From NCBI GenBank assembly GCA_030583885.1, contig CP129480.1, positions 124,001 through 188,000 on the forward strand: 64,000 nucleotides of DNA, read 5' to 3'. A program made the translations under genes and the position numbers. Positions 8,217 to 16,549 of this stretch are shown in pieces. Under the pieces are notes generated by a model, which searched no databases, was not told the origin of the DNA, and saw nothing but the letters and a program-made list of their open reading frames with translations. The stretch comes from Anaerolineales bacterium (GTDB taxonomy: Bacteria; Chloroflexota; Anaerolineae; Anaerolineales; Villigracilaceae). Position 1 is the first letter of the stretch. The number at the start of each line of letters is the position of its first letter.

Positions 8217-9815
8217 CTATGGAAATGCAGTATAAATCTTATCGCCGCGCGTGTCATGTGCGAGATATAAACCATTGGAAATATCCATGTAAACGGATTG
8301 GACATCTTCGTCCGCCGCGCCGAACCTGAAGAGCGCCAGGACCGCTTCACCGGAAAGCACGTCCTGTTGGAGTTCGGCAATGCCCTCCTCATAACGCCCG
8401 CGCGGAAGCCCAGTGACGGCATCCACGCGATCGGGAAGAACGTAGCCGGCACGACCCGTGTACAAATAAACGGGACCGACTTGATTGCTGTAAATGCGCG
8501 CTCCTTCGGGGAGCCCGCGCAGGAATTGCATGGCTTCTGAATCAAACCAGCGGAAGGATGCATATCCCTGGCCGCCTTTGCGGAGTTGGGCCATTGTACC
8601 GGACATAGCCTGTACAGAAAGCGTGAAGATACAAAGCGCAAGAACGATTACCGCTGCGCGCCAAAGGGTCTTTTGTTTTTGCCACAGCCAGACGCCGAAG
8701 AAGGCCAGCATGATCAACAGGCTGACGAAGACCGGCGCGACGATGCGGAGTTGGAATTTTGTGGCAGCGTCGAACCATGTCATGGTTACGATGAGGGATG
8801 AAAGATAGCCGAAGACATACAGGGTGTTGATAAAGGAGAGTACTTCCGTCATCTCGGTGGCCGGCTTGAAGAATTTTTTCAATCCCTTGAGCACCATCCA
8901 TATAAGTAAAACCGAGACGATGAATATGAGCAGGGCAGCAAAGAAGTTGGGAATCCGCATCAACGCGCGGCGCCACTCTTCAAAGGGCATGAGGAAGACG
9001 GAGAAGTTATAGATTCCCATCTGGATGTTTTCAAGGGTGATGGGATGATAGACGACCGTGCGGTTGGTGGCGCTGTCCGCGAGCAGACGGTTGCGGATGC
9101 TCCAGGCGAGGGCAAAGGGAATGAAGCCCGCAAGGAAGGTGCCCGCACTGACCAGCCGTTTGTGCCACGTGTCATGGAGAAGGATGAGGGCAACGCCAAA
9201 CGTGGCGAGCAGGGCAAGACCTGCGTAACGGGTCAGGTAGGCGAAGGCGGTGAGAACAGCAGTGAGAAAGAGCCAGCTGGTTGGGGTGCGGGAGCCTGCT
9301 CCTGCGTTTGCATCAACAAGCTGTTGCGTTCCAAAATATCGAGAAAAGGATAAAAATGATGCAAGAGTGAAGAAAATGTACAGCGGTTCGCTCATTGCAG
9401 CGGTGTGAACACGGAACAAGGATGCATTCACCAGAAATAAGAAAGCCAGCACGATCCCTGCAATTTGCGATCTGGTCATGCGCCAGCCGATAAGACCAAG
9501 CAGGAATATATTCGTGCCAAATAAAAGGGAATTTACAAAGCGCGTGCCGCGCAGGGGGTCAAGTCCGCTGAGGCCGACGAGCGCAAGAACCGATGAAAAG
9601 CCGGGGGGGAAATGCGTGACGGGTTTGTTGGAGGCCAGCCAGGCGGCGCGATATCCGTCCCCGCCCAGGATGCTGCGCGCGCCTGCGATATATGCAATCG
9701 AGTCATCAGAAAGCGCGAGTCCCTGTGGAGTTGCATAAAGGACGAGAAATGTTCCCAGTCCAGCAAGCAAGCCCAGGATCAGGAGGGAGGCAAGAAAAGA
9801 TTGGCGCGAAGTCAT
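8217..9815 (-). CDS. GT39/ArnT-type multi-pass glycosyltransferase
   Basis: 532 residues from ATG 9815. An in-frame ATG at 9854 lies inside a perfect inverted repeat and is unlikely to be used. The first luminal loop carries the acidic pair of the GT-C superfamily (ALSDDSIAYIAGARSILGGDGY), followed by PVTHFPPGFS and many hydrophobic helices. A soluble C-terminal domain ends in DISNGLYLAHDTRGDKIYTAF. GT-C enzymes use polyprenyl-phosphate sugars on the outer membrane face. Donor and acceptor are unknown. The gene sits between PAPS synthesis and the SDR in one run of minus-strand genes. Confidence 0.8.
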   Translation of the reverse strand: MTSRQSFLASLLILGLLAGLGTFLVLYATPQGLALSDDSIAYIAGARSILGGDGYRAAWLASNKPVTHFPPGFSSVLALVGLSGLDPLRGTRFVNSLLFGTNIFLLGLIGWRMTRSQIAGIVLAFLFLVNASLFRVHTAAMSEPLYIFFTLASFLSFSRYFGTQQLVDANAGAGSRTPTSWLFLTAVLTAFAYLTRYAGLALLATFGVALILLHDTWHKRLVSAGTFLAGFIPFALAWSIRNRLLADSATNRTVVYHPITLENIQMGIYNFSVFLMPFEEWRRALMRIPNFFAALLIFIVSVLLIWMVLKGLKKFFKPATEMTEVLSFINTLYVFGYLSSLIVTMTWFDAATKFQLRIVAPVFVSLLIMLAFFGVWLWQKQKTLWRAAVIVLALCIFTLSVQAMSGTMAQLRKGGQGYASFRWFDSEAMQFLRGLPEGARIYSNQVGPVYLYTGRAGYVLPDRVDAVTGLPRGRYEEGIAELQQDVLSGEAVLALFRFGAADEDVQSVYMDISNGLYLAHDTRGDKIYTAFP

Positions 9816-9824
9816 AAGATTGAC

Positions 9825-9862
9825 GGCAGGCAATGCGGATTGCATGATCCGCATTGCCTGCC
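9825..9862 (-). repeat. Hairpin between sat/cysC and the GT39-like gene
   Basis: A perfect 15-bp stem (9825-9839 with 9848-9862) has an 8-nt loop. No U-run follows on the minus strand, so it may be an intergenic palindrome or an attenuating/stabilising hairpin after the PAPS-synthesis gene. Confidence 0.5.
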
Positions 9863-9875
9863 ATGTATCCGCGAA

Positions 9876-11603
9876 TTATTTTTGCGGCAACAGGAAACCC
9901 TGTTCCTCAAGGTAGTTGATGATGATGCGGGCATTGTCTTCGGGAGTGGAGCCGAAACCTTTAAGGGTGATCTCAGGATCGATCGGCGGCTCGTAGGGAT
10001 CGTCCACACCAGTGAAGCCCATGGGTTTGCCATCCTGCATGGCCTGACGTGCTTTTGCATAGAGACCCTTCACGTCGCGTTCCTCACAGACCTCGACGGG
10101 GGTGTCCATATACACTTCGATGAAGTTTTCGCCGACCATCTTGCGGGCTTCGGCACGTGTGGCGCGATAGGGGCTGATTGCCGCACAAACAACGGCACCG
10201 CCTGCATGGGTGATCTCGCCGGCGACAAAACCGATGCGCAGGATGTTTGTATCGCGGTCTTCCTTGCTAAAGCCGAGTCCCTTTGAAAGATGCGTGCGGA
10301 CAACATCCCCATCGAGGACAGCGGTTTCGCGTCCGCGCTCGAGGAGCAGCGTGGTAAGCACCTGCGTGGTGGCTGACTTGCCGGAACCGCTCAAACCGGT
10401 GAACCAGATTCCAAATCCCTGCTTGTGGCGCGGGGGATACATCTCACGCAAAATTTCCGCAGTCTCAGGGCGGGTGAACCATTCCGGAAGCAGTTTGCCT
10501 TTCGTAAGATATTCATCGCGGACCTGGGTGCCGGAGATATTCGCAACGTTGGCGCCCTTGGGCACATCCTTTTCTTCGACATACCGATCTTCGTCGGGAA
10601 GATAGACCAGCGTTTCAAACGGAATCATCTTGACGCCGAGTTCGGCCTCGTACTGTTTCATGATCTCCTGCGCCTCATACGGACCGTAGAACGGCTTGCC
10701 CGTGGAATCATTTCCCGGCCCGGCATGATCGCGTCCGACCACGAAGTGGTTTGCACCGTGGTTGCGGCGGATGATGGCGTGCAGCAGGGCCTCCTTGGGT
10801 CCTGCCATGCGCATGGCGAGCGGGAGCAGGCTGAGCATGGTGTTTTTCTTGTCGTAATAATTATCCACCAATGCCTTATACGTGCGGACGCGGGTGTAAT
10901 GGTCCACATCACCGGGCTTGGTCATGCCGACCACAGGATGAATGATGAGCGAGCCATGTACCTGTGCGGCGGCGCGCTTAGTCAGCTCTTCGTGAATACG
11001 GTGCAGGGGATTGCGCGTCTGGAAGGCGACGACATTATCATGCCCCATCTTCTCAAGCATCGCGCGAACCTGTGCGGGAGTGTGGCGCAAATTCACAAAG
11101 TCATAATACTTGGGAAGATTGACCACCTGCATGGGTCCGGAAATGCAGACCTTGCCCCAGCGTTCGATTTCGGAAACCATCGGGTGCTTGGAGTCGGTTG
11201 AGCCGTAGGCAAGCGCAGCCTCCGTGCCGGCATCCCAATGATAAATCTCCTGGAGGGTCATCACTGCGATCAGGTCAAAGTTTGCGCTGCGCAGAGCCAG
11301 TTCCTCGCCAACGGTCGGCAGTTCAGCGGGATCAGCCGTGAGTGTGATGGGAAGCGGAAAGAGCGTTCCATCTGCAAGCCGCATTTCCTTCAATACGCGG
11401 TCATAGTCGGCTTTTCCCATGAAGGTCGCCAGCGGGGAAAAACCGCCGCTGGCGATCAACTCAAGGTCACACAGGTTGCGCATGGTGATCTTTATCGAGG
11501 GAAGCTGCCCGGCACGGGCAAGCAATTCCTCACGTTCCCTGCCTTCCAGGAGCAAGTTCACCAGTTTTCCACCGTAGGGGGGGATCAATTTTGCTTTTGC
11601 CAT
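9876..11603 (-). CDS. sat/cysC: Bifunctional sulfate adenylyltransferase / adenylylsulfate kinase (PAPS synthase)
   Basis: 575 residues from ATG 11603 (TGGAG 6 nt upstream); a longer frame to 11771 runs across the promoter region and is rejected. Residues 1-390 are ATP sulfurylase with the ATP-binding QTRNPLHRIHEE (195-206) and GRDHAGPG (290-297). Residues 395-575 are APS kinase with P-loop GLSGSGKS (403-410) and LDGDVVR. It makes APS from sulfate and ATP and phosphorylates it to PAPS. With three sulfotransferases within 10 kb and no APS/PAPS reductase in view, it probably serves glycan sulfation rather than assimilation. The order (sulfurylase then kinase) is opposite to animal PAPSS. Confidence 0.93.
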   Translation of the reverse strand: MAKAKLIPPYGGKLVNLLLEGREREELLARAGQLPSIKITMRNLCDLELIASGGFSPLATFMGKADYDRVLKEMRLADGTLFPLPITLTADPAELPTVGEELALRSANFDLIAVMTLQEIYHWDAGTEAALAYGSTDSKHPMVSEIERWGKVCISGPMQVVNLPKYYDFVNLRHTPAQVRAMLEKMGHDNVVAFQTRNPLHRIHEELTKRAAAQVHGSLIIHPVVGMTKPGDVDHYTRVRTYKALVDNYYDKKNTMLSLLPLAMRMAGPKEALLHAIIRRNHGANHFVVGRDHAGPGNDSTGKPFYGPYEAQEIMKQYEAELGVKMIPFETLVYLPDEDRYVEEKDVPKGANVANISGTQVRDEYLTKGKLLPEWFTRPETAEILREMYPPRHKQGFGIWFTGLSGSGKSATTQVLTTLLLERGRETAVLDGDVVRTHLSKGLGFSKEDRDTNILRIGFVAGEITHAGGAVVCAAISPYRATRAEARKMVGENFIEVYMDTPVEVCEERDVKGLYAKARQAMQDGKPMGFTGVDDPYEPPIDPEITLKGFGSTPEDNARIIINYLEEQGFLLPQK

Positions 11604-11658
11604 TATTACTCCATTGTATTTAAGAGACTTCGGAAGTCTTTGATTTTCAACAGACGCC

Positions 11659-11706
11659 ATTATACTCCAAAATTCATCCGCTGAATTTTGAAAGGGCAAG
11701 TATAAT
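11659..11706. promoter_or_regulatory. Divergent promoter with shared palindromic operator
   Basis: The 112-bp gap between sat/cysC and the plus-strand membrane gene holds TATAAT on the minus strand (11659-11664) and TATAAT on the plus strand (11701-11706). Between them is an inverted repeat, CAAAATTCA at 11668-11676 and TGAATTTTG at 11682-11690, with a 5-bp centre. The site shares TCCAAAATTCA-N4-CTGAATT with the regulator promoter at 38376-38397. No good -35 hexamer is seen for either direction, which fits activator dependence. The plus-strand start at 11716 would be nearly leaderless. Confidence 0.6.
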
Positions 11707-11715
11707 CCCAAAGCT

Positions 11716-13323
11716 ATGAACACGAAGTTTTTGAAAAATGCACTCTTTACCCTGCTCGTTTTTGGGTACATTTATTACTGTTATCGCTACATCGGTGCAA
11801 CAAGTTTTGTGATCGATGGCCAAACCTATTACGTCCTTTTCGACGACGCCATGATCTCCATGCGCTATGCCTACAACCTTGCACACGGGCTGGGTGCCGT
11901 GTGGAATGCAGGCGAACGCGTAGAGGGATTCACCAATCCGCTTTGGGTGGGGATCATGTCAATCGTGCATTTCTTCCCGATTGGATTAAACGAGACGGGA
12001 CTCTACATCCAGATCCTCGGCGCTTCGCTCCTGATCTTGAACCTGTTTTTCGTACGGAAGATCATCGAACATTTTACCGATGACCCGCTCGCGATGCTTT
12101 CTGCTGTTGCATTGACCGCATTCTACGCTCCGCTCAACTCGTTCGGCTTGCTCGGCATGGAGGTGAGTCTGCTCACAGCCATCGTCAGCACGACGGTGTG
12201 GATGGCATTGAAAAGCGAACACCGTTTCAATATTTGGATCTACAGCCTGCTTGCAATCTCCACCCTCGTCCGCCTTGACATGGCACTGCCGTATCTTGTC
12301 ATCCTTTCCGTTTTGTTCTTCACACAAAATGAAAACCGCAAACGACACCTTGTCTGGGGACTCGGCTTGCTCATCCTGTTCCTCGGCGCACAGACACTTG
12401 CCCGCTATTCCTATTACGGCGAATGGCTTCCGAATACCTATTATCTGAAAGTGGAAGGCTGGAACAATACGCTCAAAATCCTGCGCGGATTATACGCCCT
12501 GGTCCAGTTCGTTTATTTCTCGAATTGGGTGCTGATGTTCCTGCCGCTCACCCTCTTTCTCTTCCGCCGTGATTGGAAAGTGACGTTGCTCGCACTTATC
12601 CTGCTGGTGCAGATCGCCTACTCGGTATACGTCGGTGGAGATGCATGGGAACATCACGGCGGTGCAAACCGCTATATCGTCATTGCCATGCCATTGTTCT
12701 TCGCCGCGTTCAGTTGGTCGGTGGTGGAACTGCTCAAAAGGGCGGTGGTATTTTTAAACACAAAGGACACGAAGGGTCACGAAGGCTTTGTGTTTGAGGC
12801 TGGCCGGAGGGCAGTCTTCGTCATCGTATTCGCTTTTTCCCTCCTGAATTTCAATGCCCTGATCGGCGAATGGAAATCCATCGAACGTTGGAACCTGTCC
12901 CGCCGCCCCGATTATGTGGCCGGTAATGACCGCAACCTGCAAATCGCAATCTCGCTCGAACAAGTAACCAGGCCCGGCGCATCTGTCGCAGTCATTGGCG
13001 CAGGCACCATCCCATATCTTCTGCCAGACCATTACGCCATTGACATCCTCGGCAAGGCAGATCCTTACATCGCGCATCAGAACGTCCGCACGCCAATGGG
13101 CATCCCTGACATTCCGAACATGCGCCCCGGACACATGAAGTGGGATTACGCCCACACCTTTGGGGAACTCAAACCGGATGTGATCGTATCCATCTGGGCG
13201 GGGACAGGCGGGGAAGCCGCCCCCTACCTTGAAGAATATGTGTACGCAGCGATCGCCCCCGCAATAAAAGTTTATCTGCGCAGCGACTCATCGAACATCC
13301 TGTGGGATAAAATAAACCAATAA
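11716..13323 (+). CDS. Multi-pass membrane glycosyltransferase-like protein (GT-C type)
   Basis: 535 residues. The N-terminal segment after the first membrane helix has the conserved pattern FDDAMISMRYAYNLAHGLGAVWNAGERVEGFTNPLW, which places an Asp pair in the first outer loop as in GT39/arabinosyltransferase-like GT-C enzymes. Numerous hydrophobic helices follow, then a soluble tail. An in-frame dispersed-repeat insertion (peptide NTKDTKGHEGF, about residues 348-358) sits in a loop. Its plus orientation and shared divergent promoter link it to PAPS synthesis. Exact sugar specificity unknown. Confidence 0.75.
   Translation: MNTKFLKNALFTLLVFGYIYYCYRYIGATSFVIDGQTYYVLFDDAMISMRYAYNLAHGLGAVWNAGERVEGFTNPLWVGIMSIVHFFPIGLNETGLYIQILGASLLILNLFFVRKIIEHFTDDPLAMLSAVALTAFYAPLNSFGLLGMEVSLLTAIVSTTVWMALKSEHRFNIWIYSLLAISTLVRLDMALPYLVILSVLFFTQNENRKRHLVWGLGLLILFLGAQTLARYSYYGEWLPNTYYLKVEGWNNTLKILRGLYALVQFVYFSNWVLMFLPLTLFLFRRDWKVTLLALILLVQIAYSVYVGGDAWEHHGGANRYIVIAMPLFFAAFSWSVVELLKRAVVFLNTKDTKGHEGFVFEAGRRAVFVIVFAFSLLNFNALIGEWKSIERWNLSRRPDYVAGNDRNLQIAISLEQVTRPGASVAVIGAGTIPYLLPDHYAIDILGKADPYIAHQNVRTPMGIPDIPNMRPGHMKWDYAHTFGELKPDVIVSIWAGTGGEAAPYLEEYVYAAIAPAIKVYLRSDSSNILWDKINQ
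12756..12790. repeat. ACAAAGGACACGAAGG-type repeat inside a coding region
   Basis: The tract reads as successive CACAAAGG / ACACGAAGG / GTCACGAAGG units and is in frame with the membrane glycosyltransferase gene, encoding NTKDTKGHEG. The same repeat class is intergenic at 5117-5146 and 16502-16532. Confidence 0.65.
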
Positions 13324-13350
13324 AATACGGCGGTCTGCCCGCCGTATTTT
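13322..13350. terminator. Bidirectional intrinsic terminator
   Basis: A 12-bp GC-rich stem flanked by AAAA/TTTT (13322-13333 with 13339-13350, 5-nt loop) starts within the stop codon of the plus-strand gene. The minus-strand oxidoreductase stop at 13353 is adjacent. The symmetric A/T runs make it suited to both directions. Confidence 0.85.
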
Positions 13351-13352
13351 GC

Positions 13353-14348
13353 TTAATCCAGTTGCACCAAATGCCCCGCCTTTTGAGATTCATGCACCGC
13401 CATGATGACCTTCATCACTTGAATTCCATCTTCCAGCGTGCAGGAGGGTTCTGCTTTGCCGTTGACAACACCCACAAAATGCTTCGTCTGTTCCTGGAAC
13501 ATGACGTTACGCTCCCACGTCGCCGGAAGCGGATACACATCCCAATCTTTTTTCTCCGGTCGGTAGATTCGCGCTGCGCCGTCGGCTACATTCCACTTGA
13601 TCGTGCCATTCGTACCGATGATGCGGAATTCATGCTCGGGCGGCTGTTGGTTGTAATCAAGATGCAGGCTGCCCAACGCGCCATCCTCAAAACGCAGACC
13701 GATCTTCGCGGTGTCGTCCGCAGTGACTTCGAGGTCGCTGAGTTTGTCAGTAAACCCCCACACGGCTTCAACCCTTTTACCAACGAGCCACGGCAGGTAA
13801 TCCAGCGAGTGACATTGCGTTGCCACCACACCGCCGCCCATGTCCGCGCGTGCGGCGTACCCCTTGCGGTAATCCTCCCACGGATGCCATGCCGGCAGAT
13901 ATTCGCCGAAATGGACATGTGCCGACACCACACGCCCGATCTCCCCGTTTTCAACCAATTGTTTTGTCTTCACCATCCCGGGGTGAAAGCGGAATTGGAA
14001 TGCAACCAGCACCCTCGACCCGCTCTTTTCAACAGCAGATTGCAGGATATCCAATCGCTCCATCGAGTGGGAGATGGGCTTCTCCAGCAAAATGGCGCAG
14101 CCCGCCTTGGCAGCGGGGATGGCGACATCCAAATGCAAGGAGGTCGGGTTTGAGATGATGACGGCATCGGGCTTGTGTTTTTTCAACGCCTCTGTCAGAT
14201 CGGTTGCGACAGGGTAGCCCGCAAGTTCGTCATCGGGCAGGGTCGCCTTGTGCGTGCGGTAGAGGATGATGTCCGTTTCGCCGAGGGCGACCAAATTCCG
14301 CATGTGACGACGTCCCACGGATCCGAGTCCAGTAATTAGGTATTTCAT
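13353..14348 (-). CDS. Gfo/Idh/MocA family NAD(P)-dependent sugar oxidoreductase
   Basis: 331 residues. The N-terminal Rossmann fold (MKYLITGLGSVGRRH) is followed by the family signature ILLEKPISHSM near residue 91, with the Lys of EKP expected at the active site. The C-terminal domain contains GGGVVATQCHSLDYLPWLVG, equivalent to the conserved Asp/His catalytic pair segment. Such enzymes oxidise or reduce sugar hydroxyls or nucleotide sugars; substrate is not determinable. It follows a sulfotransferase gene with 3 bp between them, so it is probably in the same transcript. Confidence 0.88.
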   Translation of the reverse strand: MKYLITGLGSVGRRHMRNLVALGETDIILYRTHKATLPDDELAGYPVATDLTEALKKHKPDAVIISNPTSLHLDVAIPAAKAGCAILLEKPISHSMERLDILQSAVEKSGSRVLVAFQFRFHPGMVKTKQLVENGEIGRVVSAHVHFGEYLPAWHPWEDYRKGYAARADMGGGVVATQCHSLDYLPWLVGKRVEAVWGFTDKLSDLEVTADDTAKIGLRFEDGALGSLHLDYNQQPPEHEFRIIGTNGTIKWNVADGAARIYRPEKKDWDVYPLPATWERNVMFQEQTKHFVGVVNGKAEPSCTLEDGIQVMKVIMAVHESQKAGHLVQLD

Positions 14349-14351
14349 TTT

Positions 14352-15380
14352 TCACCAGTACAAATCTTTTTCATAATTCCATTTGATCAACATTTCACCC
14401 GCAATTTCTTTAAAGATGTGCTTGTCTTTATCCGTGAACAAACGCTGCCAGTTGCCAGCCTGTCCTTTTGGGAGGAAGGATGCGATACCTTCGTTACGCT
14501 GCGCCTGCCACTGCTCATCGGGGTTGGATGACATTTCGGTTTGAATCTGCTTCTCAAGCGATGTATTTATTTTCTTCACACCTAAAAACTTCCACAGTTT
14601 TGTCATTTCTTCAAACGGAGTTTTGAGAAGGTCTTCGTAGCGAAGGGAATGATAATACTCACCATATAGTTGATTCGCTTCGGCATCGGTCTCAGTCAGG
14701 TCGTTGACCCAACGCGAGGCGATGTTGCGGATGAAGGTTTCGGTGAAGATCGAGCGGCGGCCGTCGCCGAAGGGAACAGGATCTGTTTTCAGGTCCGAAA
14801 TGATGCGTTTGTCTTCGGCGGTCAGAAATTTGGATTCTTCGACAAAGTTGCGGAAGCGTTCCGAGATCAACACATCCCGCCCATCACGGACGATGTTGAT
14901 GATCCTCGCATCGGGATATAACGCCTGCATGTCCCGCACGACCTGGCCATGGATCACGCTGGAGGGACTCTTGTCGCCGACGATGTGCTTGCCCTCGCGG
15001 GCGGCGTCTCGCTCCATGATGAAGTCGGCGGCGGCACGCAGGACGAGCGGCGAGAGGTCGCGCCCGTGATTCCAACGGTTGGATTTGCGCGTCAGCCACT
15101 CTTCGATCTCGGCGGAATCCACAAGAGCTTTCAACAGCGGTTTGCGCGTGAAGAAGTGCGCCTGATAATTGCAGTGGACTTCGGGATGCAGGCGCGCGAG
15201 GCGCATGAGCAGGGTCGTCCCCGAGCGGGCATGCCCGAGGATGAAGAACTTGTCGCGCGGGAAGAACTGCTTGATCTCCGCCACTTCTTCGGGCGCGATG
15301 GCAGGGATGGGATTGCGGTTTTTCTTTTTTATTTCGCCTTTAAGCAAAATACGGGCGGCAGACTTTAAGCGGGAAAGCAT
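14352..15380 (-). CDS. Sulfotransferase family protein (third copy)
   Basis: 342 residues. The PSB loop FILGHARSGTTLLMRLA is at about 46-63, VGDKSPSSVIHG is the typical middle motif, and IVRDGRDVLISERF (163-176) binds the PAPS 3'-phosphate. The HARSGTTLL loop resembles the Sulfotransfer_3/heparan-type group, unlike the two PKSG(T/S)H enzymes at 501 and 4251, so acceptor and origin probably differ. The C-terminal LPKGQAGNWQRLFTDKDKHIFKEIAGEMLIKWNYE resembles theirs in position. Confidence 0.88.
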   Translation of the reverse strand: MLSRLKSAARILLKGEIKKKNRNPIPAIAPEEVAEIKQFFPRDKFFILGHARSGTTLLMRLARLHPEVHCNYQAHFFTRKPLLKALVDSAEIEEWLTRKSNRWNHGRDLSPLVLRAAADFIMERDAAREGKHIVGDKSPSSVIHGQVVRDMQALYPDARIINIVRDGRDVLISERFRNFVEESKFLTAEDKRIISDLKTDPVPFGDGRRSIFTETFIRNIASRWVNDLTETDAEANQLYGEYYHSLRYEDLLKTPFEEMTKLWKFLGVKKINTSLEKQIQTEMSSNPDEQWQAQRNEGIASFLPKGQAGNWQRLFTDKDKHIFKEIAGEMLIKWNYEKDLYW

Positions 15381-15399
15381 GAGGGGTTGGGTCTCCAGA

Positions 15400-15846
15400 T
15401 TATTTCTTCCAGTTTAACATGAGAAGCCCGAAGAGGCAGACAAAAATCCCCGCAATATTGATCCAGGTAAGTTTATCCTTGAAAACCAGAATTGCCACAG
15501 GGACGAGGATCAGGGATGCAACCACATTGACCAGTACCGCAGCAATTCCCAAATTCCAGCCTGAGCGATAAACCAGCAGAAAGCCGAATTCGATGCCGAC
15601 GATGGCGATGGCGAGTCCGATGCTTGCCCAGTTGAGTTGTTTGAGGTCGGAGACGATGTTTGTGGTTGGGTAGAAAAAGAAACCGAACAGGGTGACCGCA
15701 AACGCGACGGCGTATGTCACCAATAACGAGACGGTGAAGTTGATGTTGTGCGGCGTGCTCTTGGCGACAAAATGGTAAAACGCACTGGAGGCAATCGCGA
15801 GGCTGATGGAGAAGTAGAAGAGGAACATGGGGCGGTTTTCATTCAT
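15400..15846 (-). CDS. Half-size EamA/DMT membrane protein
   Basis: 148 residues, about five hydrophobic segments, ending in the EamA signature (LGIAAVLVNVVASLILVPVAILVFKDKLTWINIAGIFVCLFGLLML). Full DMT transporters have two such repeats; single-repeat forms work as dimers, e.g. EmrE, or ArnE/ArnF, which flip a lipid-linked aminosugar. Presence among GT-C genes makes a polyprenyl-sugar flippase plausible, but this is inference. Confidence 0.75.
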   Translation of the reverse strand: MNENRPMFLFYFSISLAIASSAFYHFVAKSTPHNINFTVSLLVTYAVAFAVTLFGFFFYPTTNIVSDLKQLNWASIGLAIAIVGIEFGFLLVYRSGWNLGIAAVLVNVVASLILVPVAILVFKDKLTWINIAGIFVCLFGLLMLNWKK

Positions 15847-15885
15847 GACATGGCTGGTAATCGGAATCAGAGAGCCTCTTCAGGG

Positions 15886-16479
15886 CTATTTGAACTCTAT
15901 CCTTTCCTTCGTGATCACGACATGATAGATCAGGCTGGGATCTGTGAGACACAGAAGGGAGGAACCGGATTTTGCAACGGACGGCTCTTTTGCCGTCACC
16001 CAGCCGTAACCCCAATAGCATCCTGCCAGCACCTTTGTGGATGAGACTGTCGAATTGCCAAGCGTGTATGAATAGGTCACACATTCATTTCTATCGTTTG
16101 GGGTATTCATTCCAAACGCAAGATTGAGGCTGCCTCCCGATTGATTCTCGAACTCGACAGTGACCAGCGTCCCTTGCGGCTCAACAGGAGGGACTTGATT
16201 GCATGGATCGATTGTCGGTCCGGCTGCCAGCGTGGCAGGCGCGAGGGTCGGGATCGGCTGCAGGGTCGGTGGCGGGGTGAAGGTCGGTTCGGCCGTAAAG
16301 CTGGGCGGAATGGACGTCGCTGTAGGAAGCGCCGCCTGTGTTTGAGTAATGGAAATCCACGCAGCCGCCATGGCCGTATTTGCGATATCTTCGGCGCTTA
16401 TGGCCGGCTCAGCAGATCCACAGGCGGACAGGACCGTGATGACGAGGATGGAAAGGAAGGTTACATAATTCTTATGCAT
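15886..16479 (-). CDS. Putative surface lipoprotein of unknown function
   Basis: 197 residues. The N-terminus has a lipoprotein signal peptide with lipobox LSAC at about 17-20. A Thr/Pro-rich spacer follows (repeated PT.P units, about 50-90), common in secreted Chloroflexota proteins. The C-terminal domain of about 110 residues (VTVEFENQSGGSLNLAFG..., CYWGYGWVTAKEP) is likely beta-rich and has four Cys that may pair. No enzyme motif recognised. It is flanked by a half DMT gene and a dispersed repeat. Confidence 0.75.
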   Translation of the reverse strand: MHKNYVTFLSILVITVLSACGSAEPAISAEDIANTAMAAAWISITQTQAALPTATSIPPSFTAEPTFTPPPTLQPIPTLAPATLAAGPTIDPCNQVPPVEPQGTLVTVEFENQSGGSLNLAFGMNTPNDRNECVTYSYTLGNSTVSSTKVLAGCYWGYGWVTAKEPSVAKSGSSLLCLTDPSLIYHVVITKERIEFK

Positions 16480-16501
16480 TTTTTCTCCAAGGCGGTATTT
16501 T

Positions 16502-16532
16502 TATCACGAAGTTTCACGAAGGCACACAAAGG
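16502..16532. repeat. Dispersed ACGAAGG/ACAAAGG repeat
   Basis: Consecutive units TATCACGAAG, TTTCACGAAGG, CACACAAAGG occupy part of the 70-bp gap between the lipoprotein gene and the next gene upstream. Same family as 5117-5146 and 12756-12790. Confidence 0.55.
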
Positions 16533-16549
16533 TTTCTATCGCGCTTGAT

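Noticed and set aside
11604..11771. N-terminal extension of the PAPS synthase
   Set aside because: The 56 extra codons run across the divergent promoter and lack sulfurylase similarity; ATG 11603 has its own ribosome-binding site.
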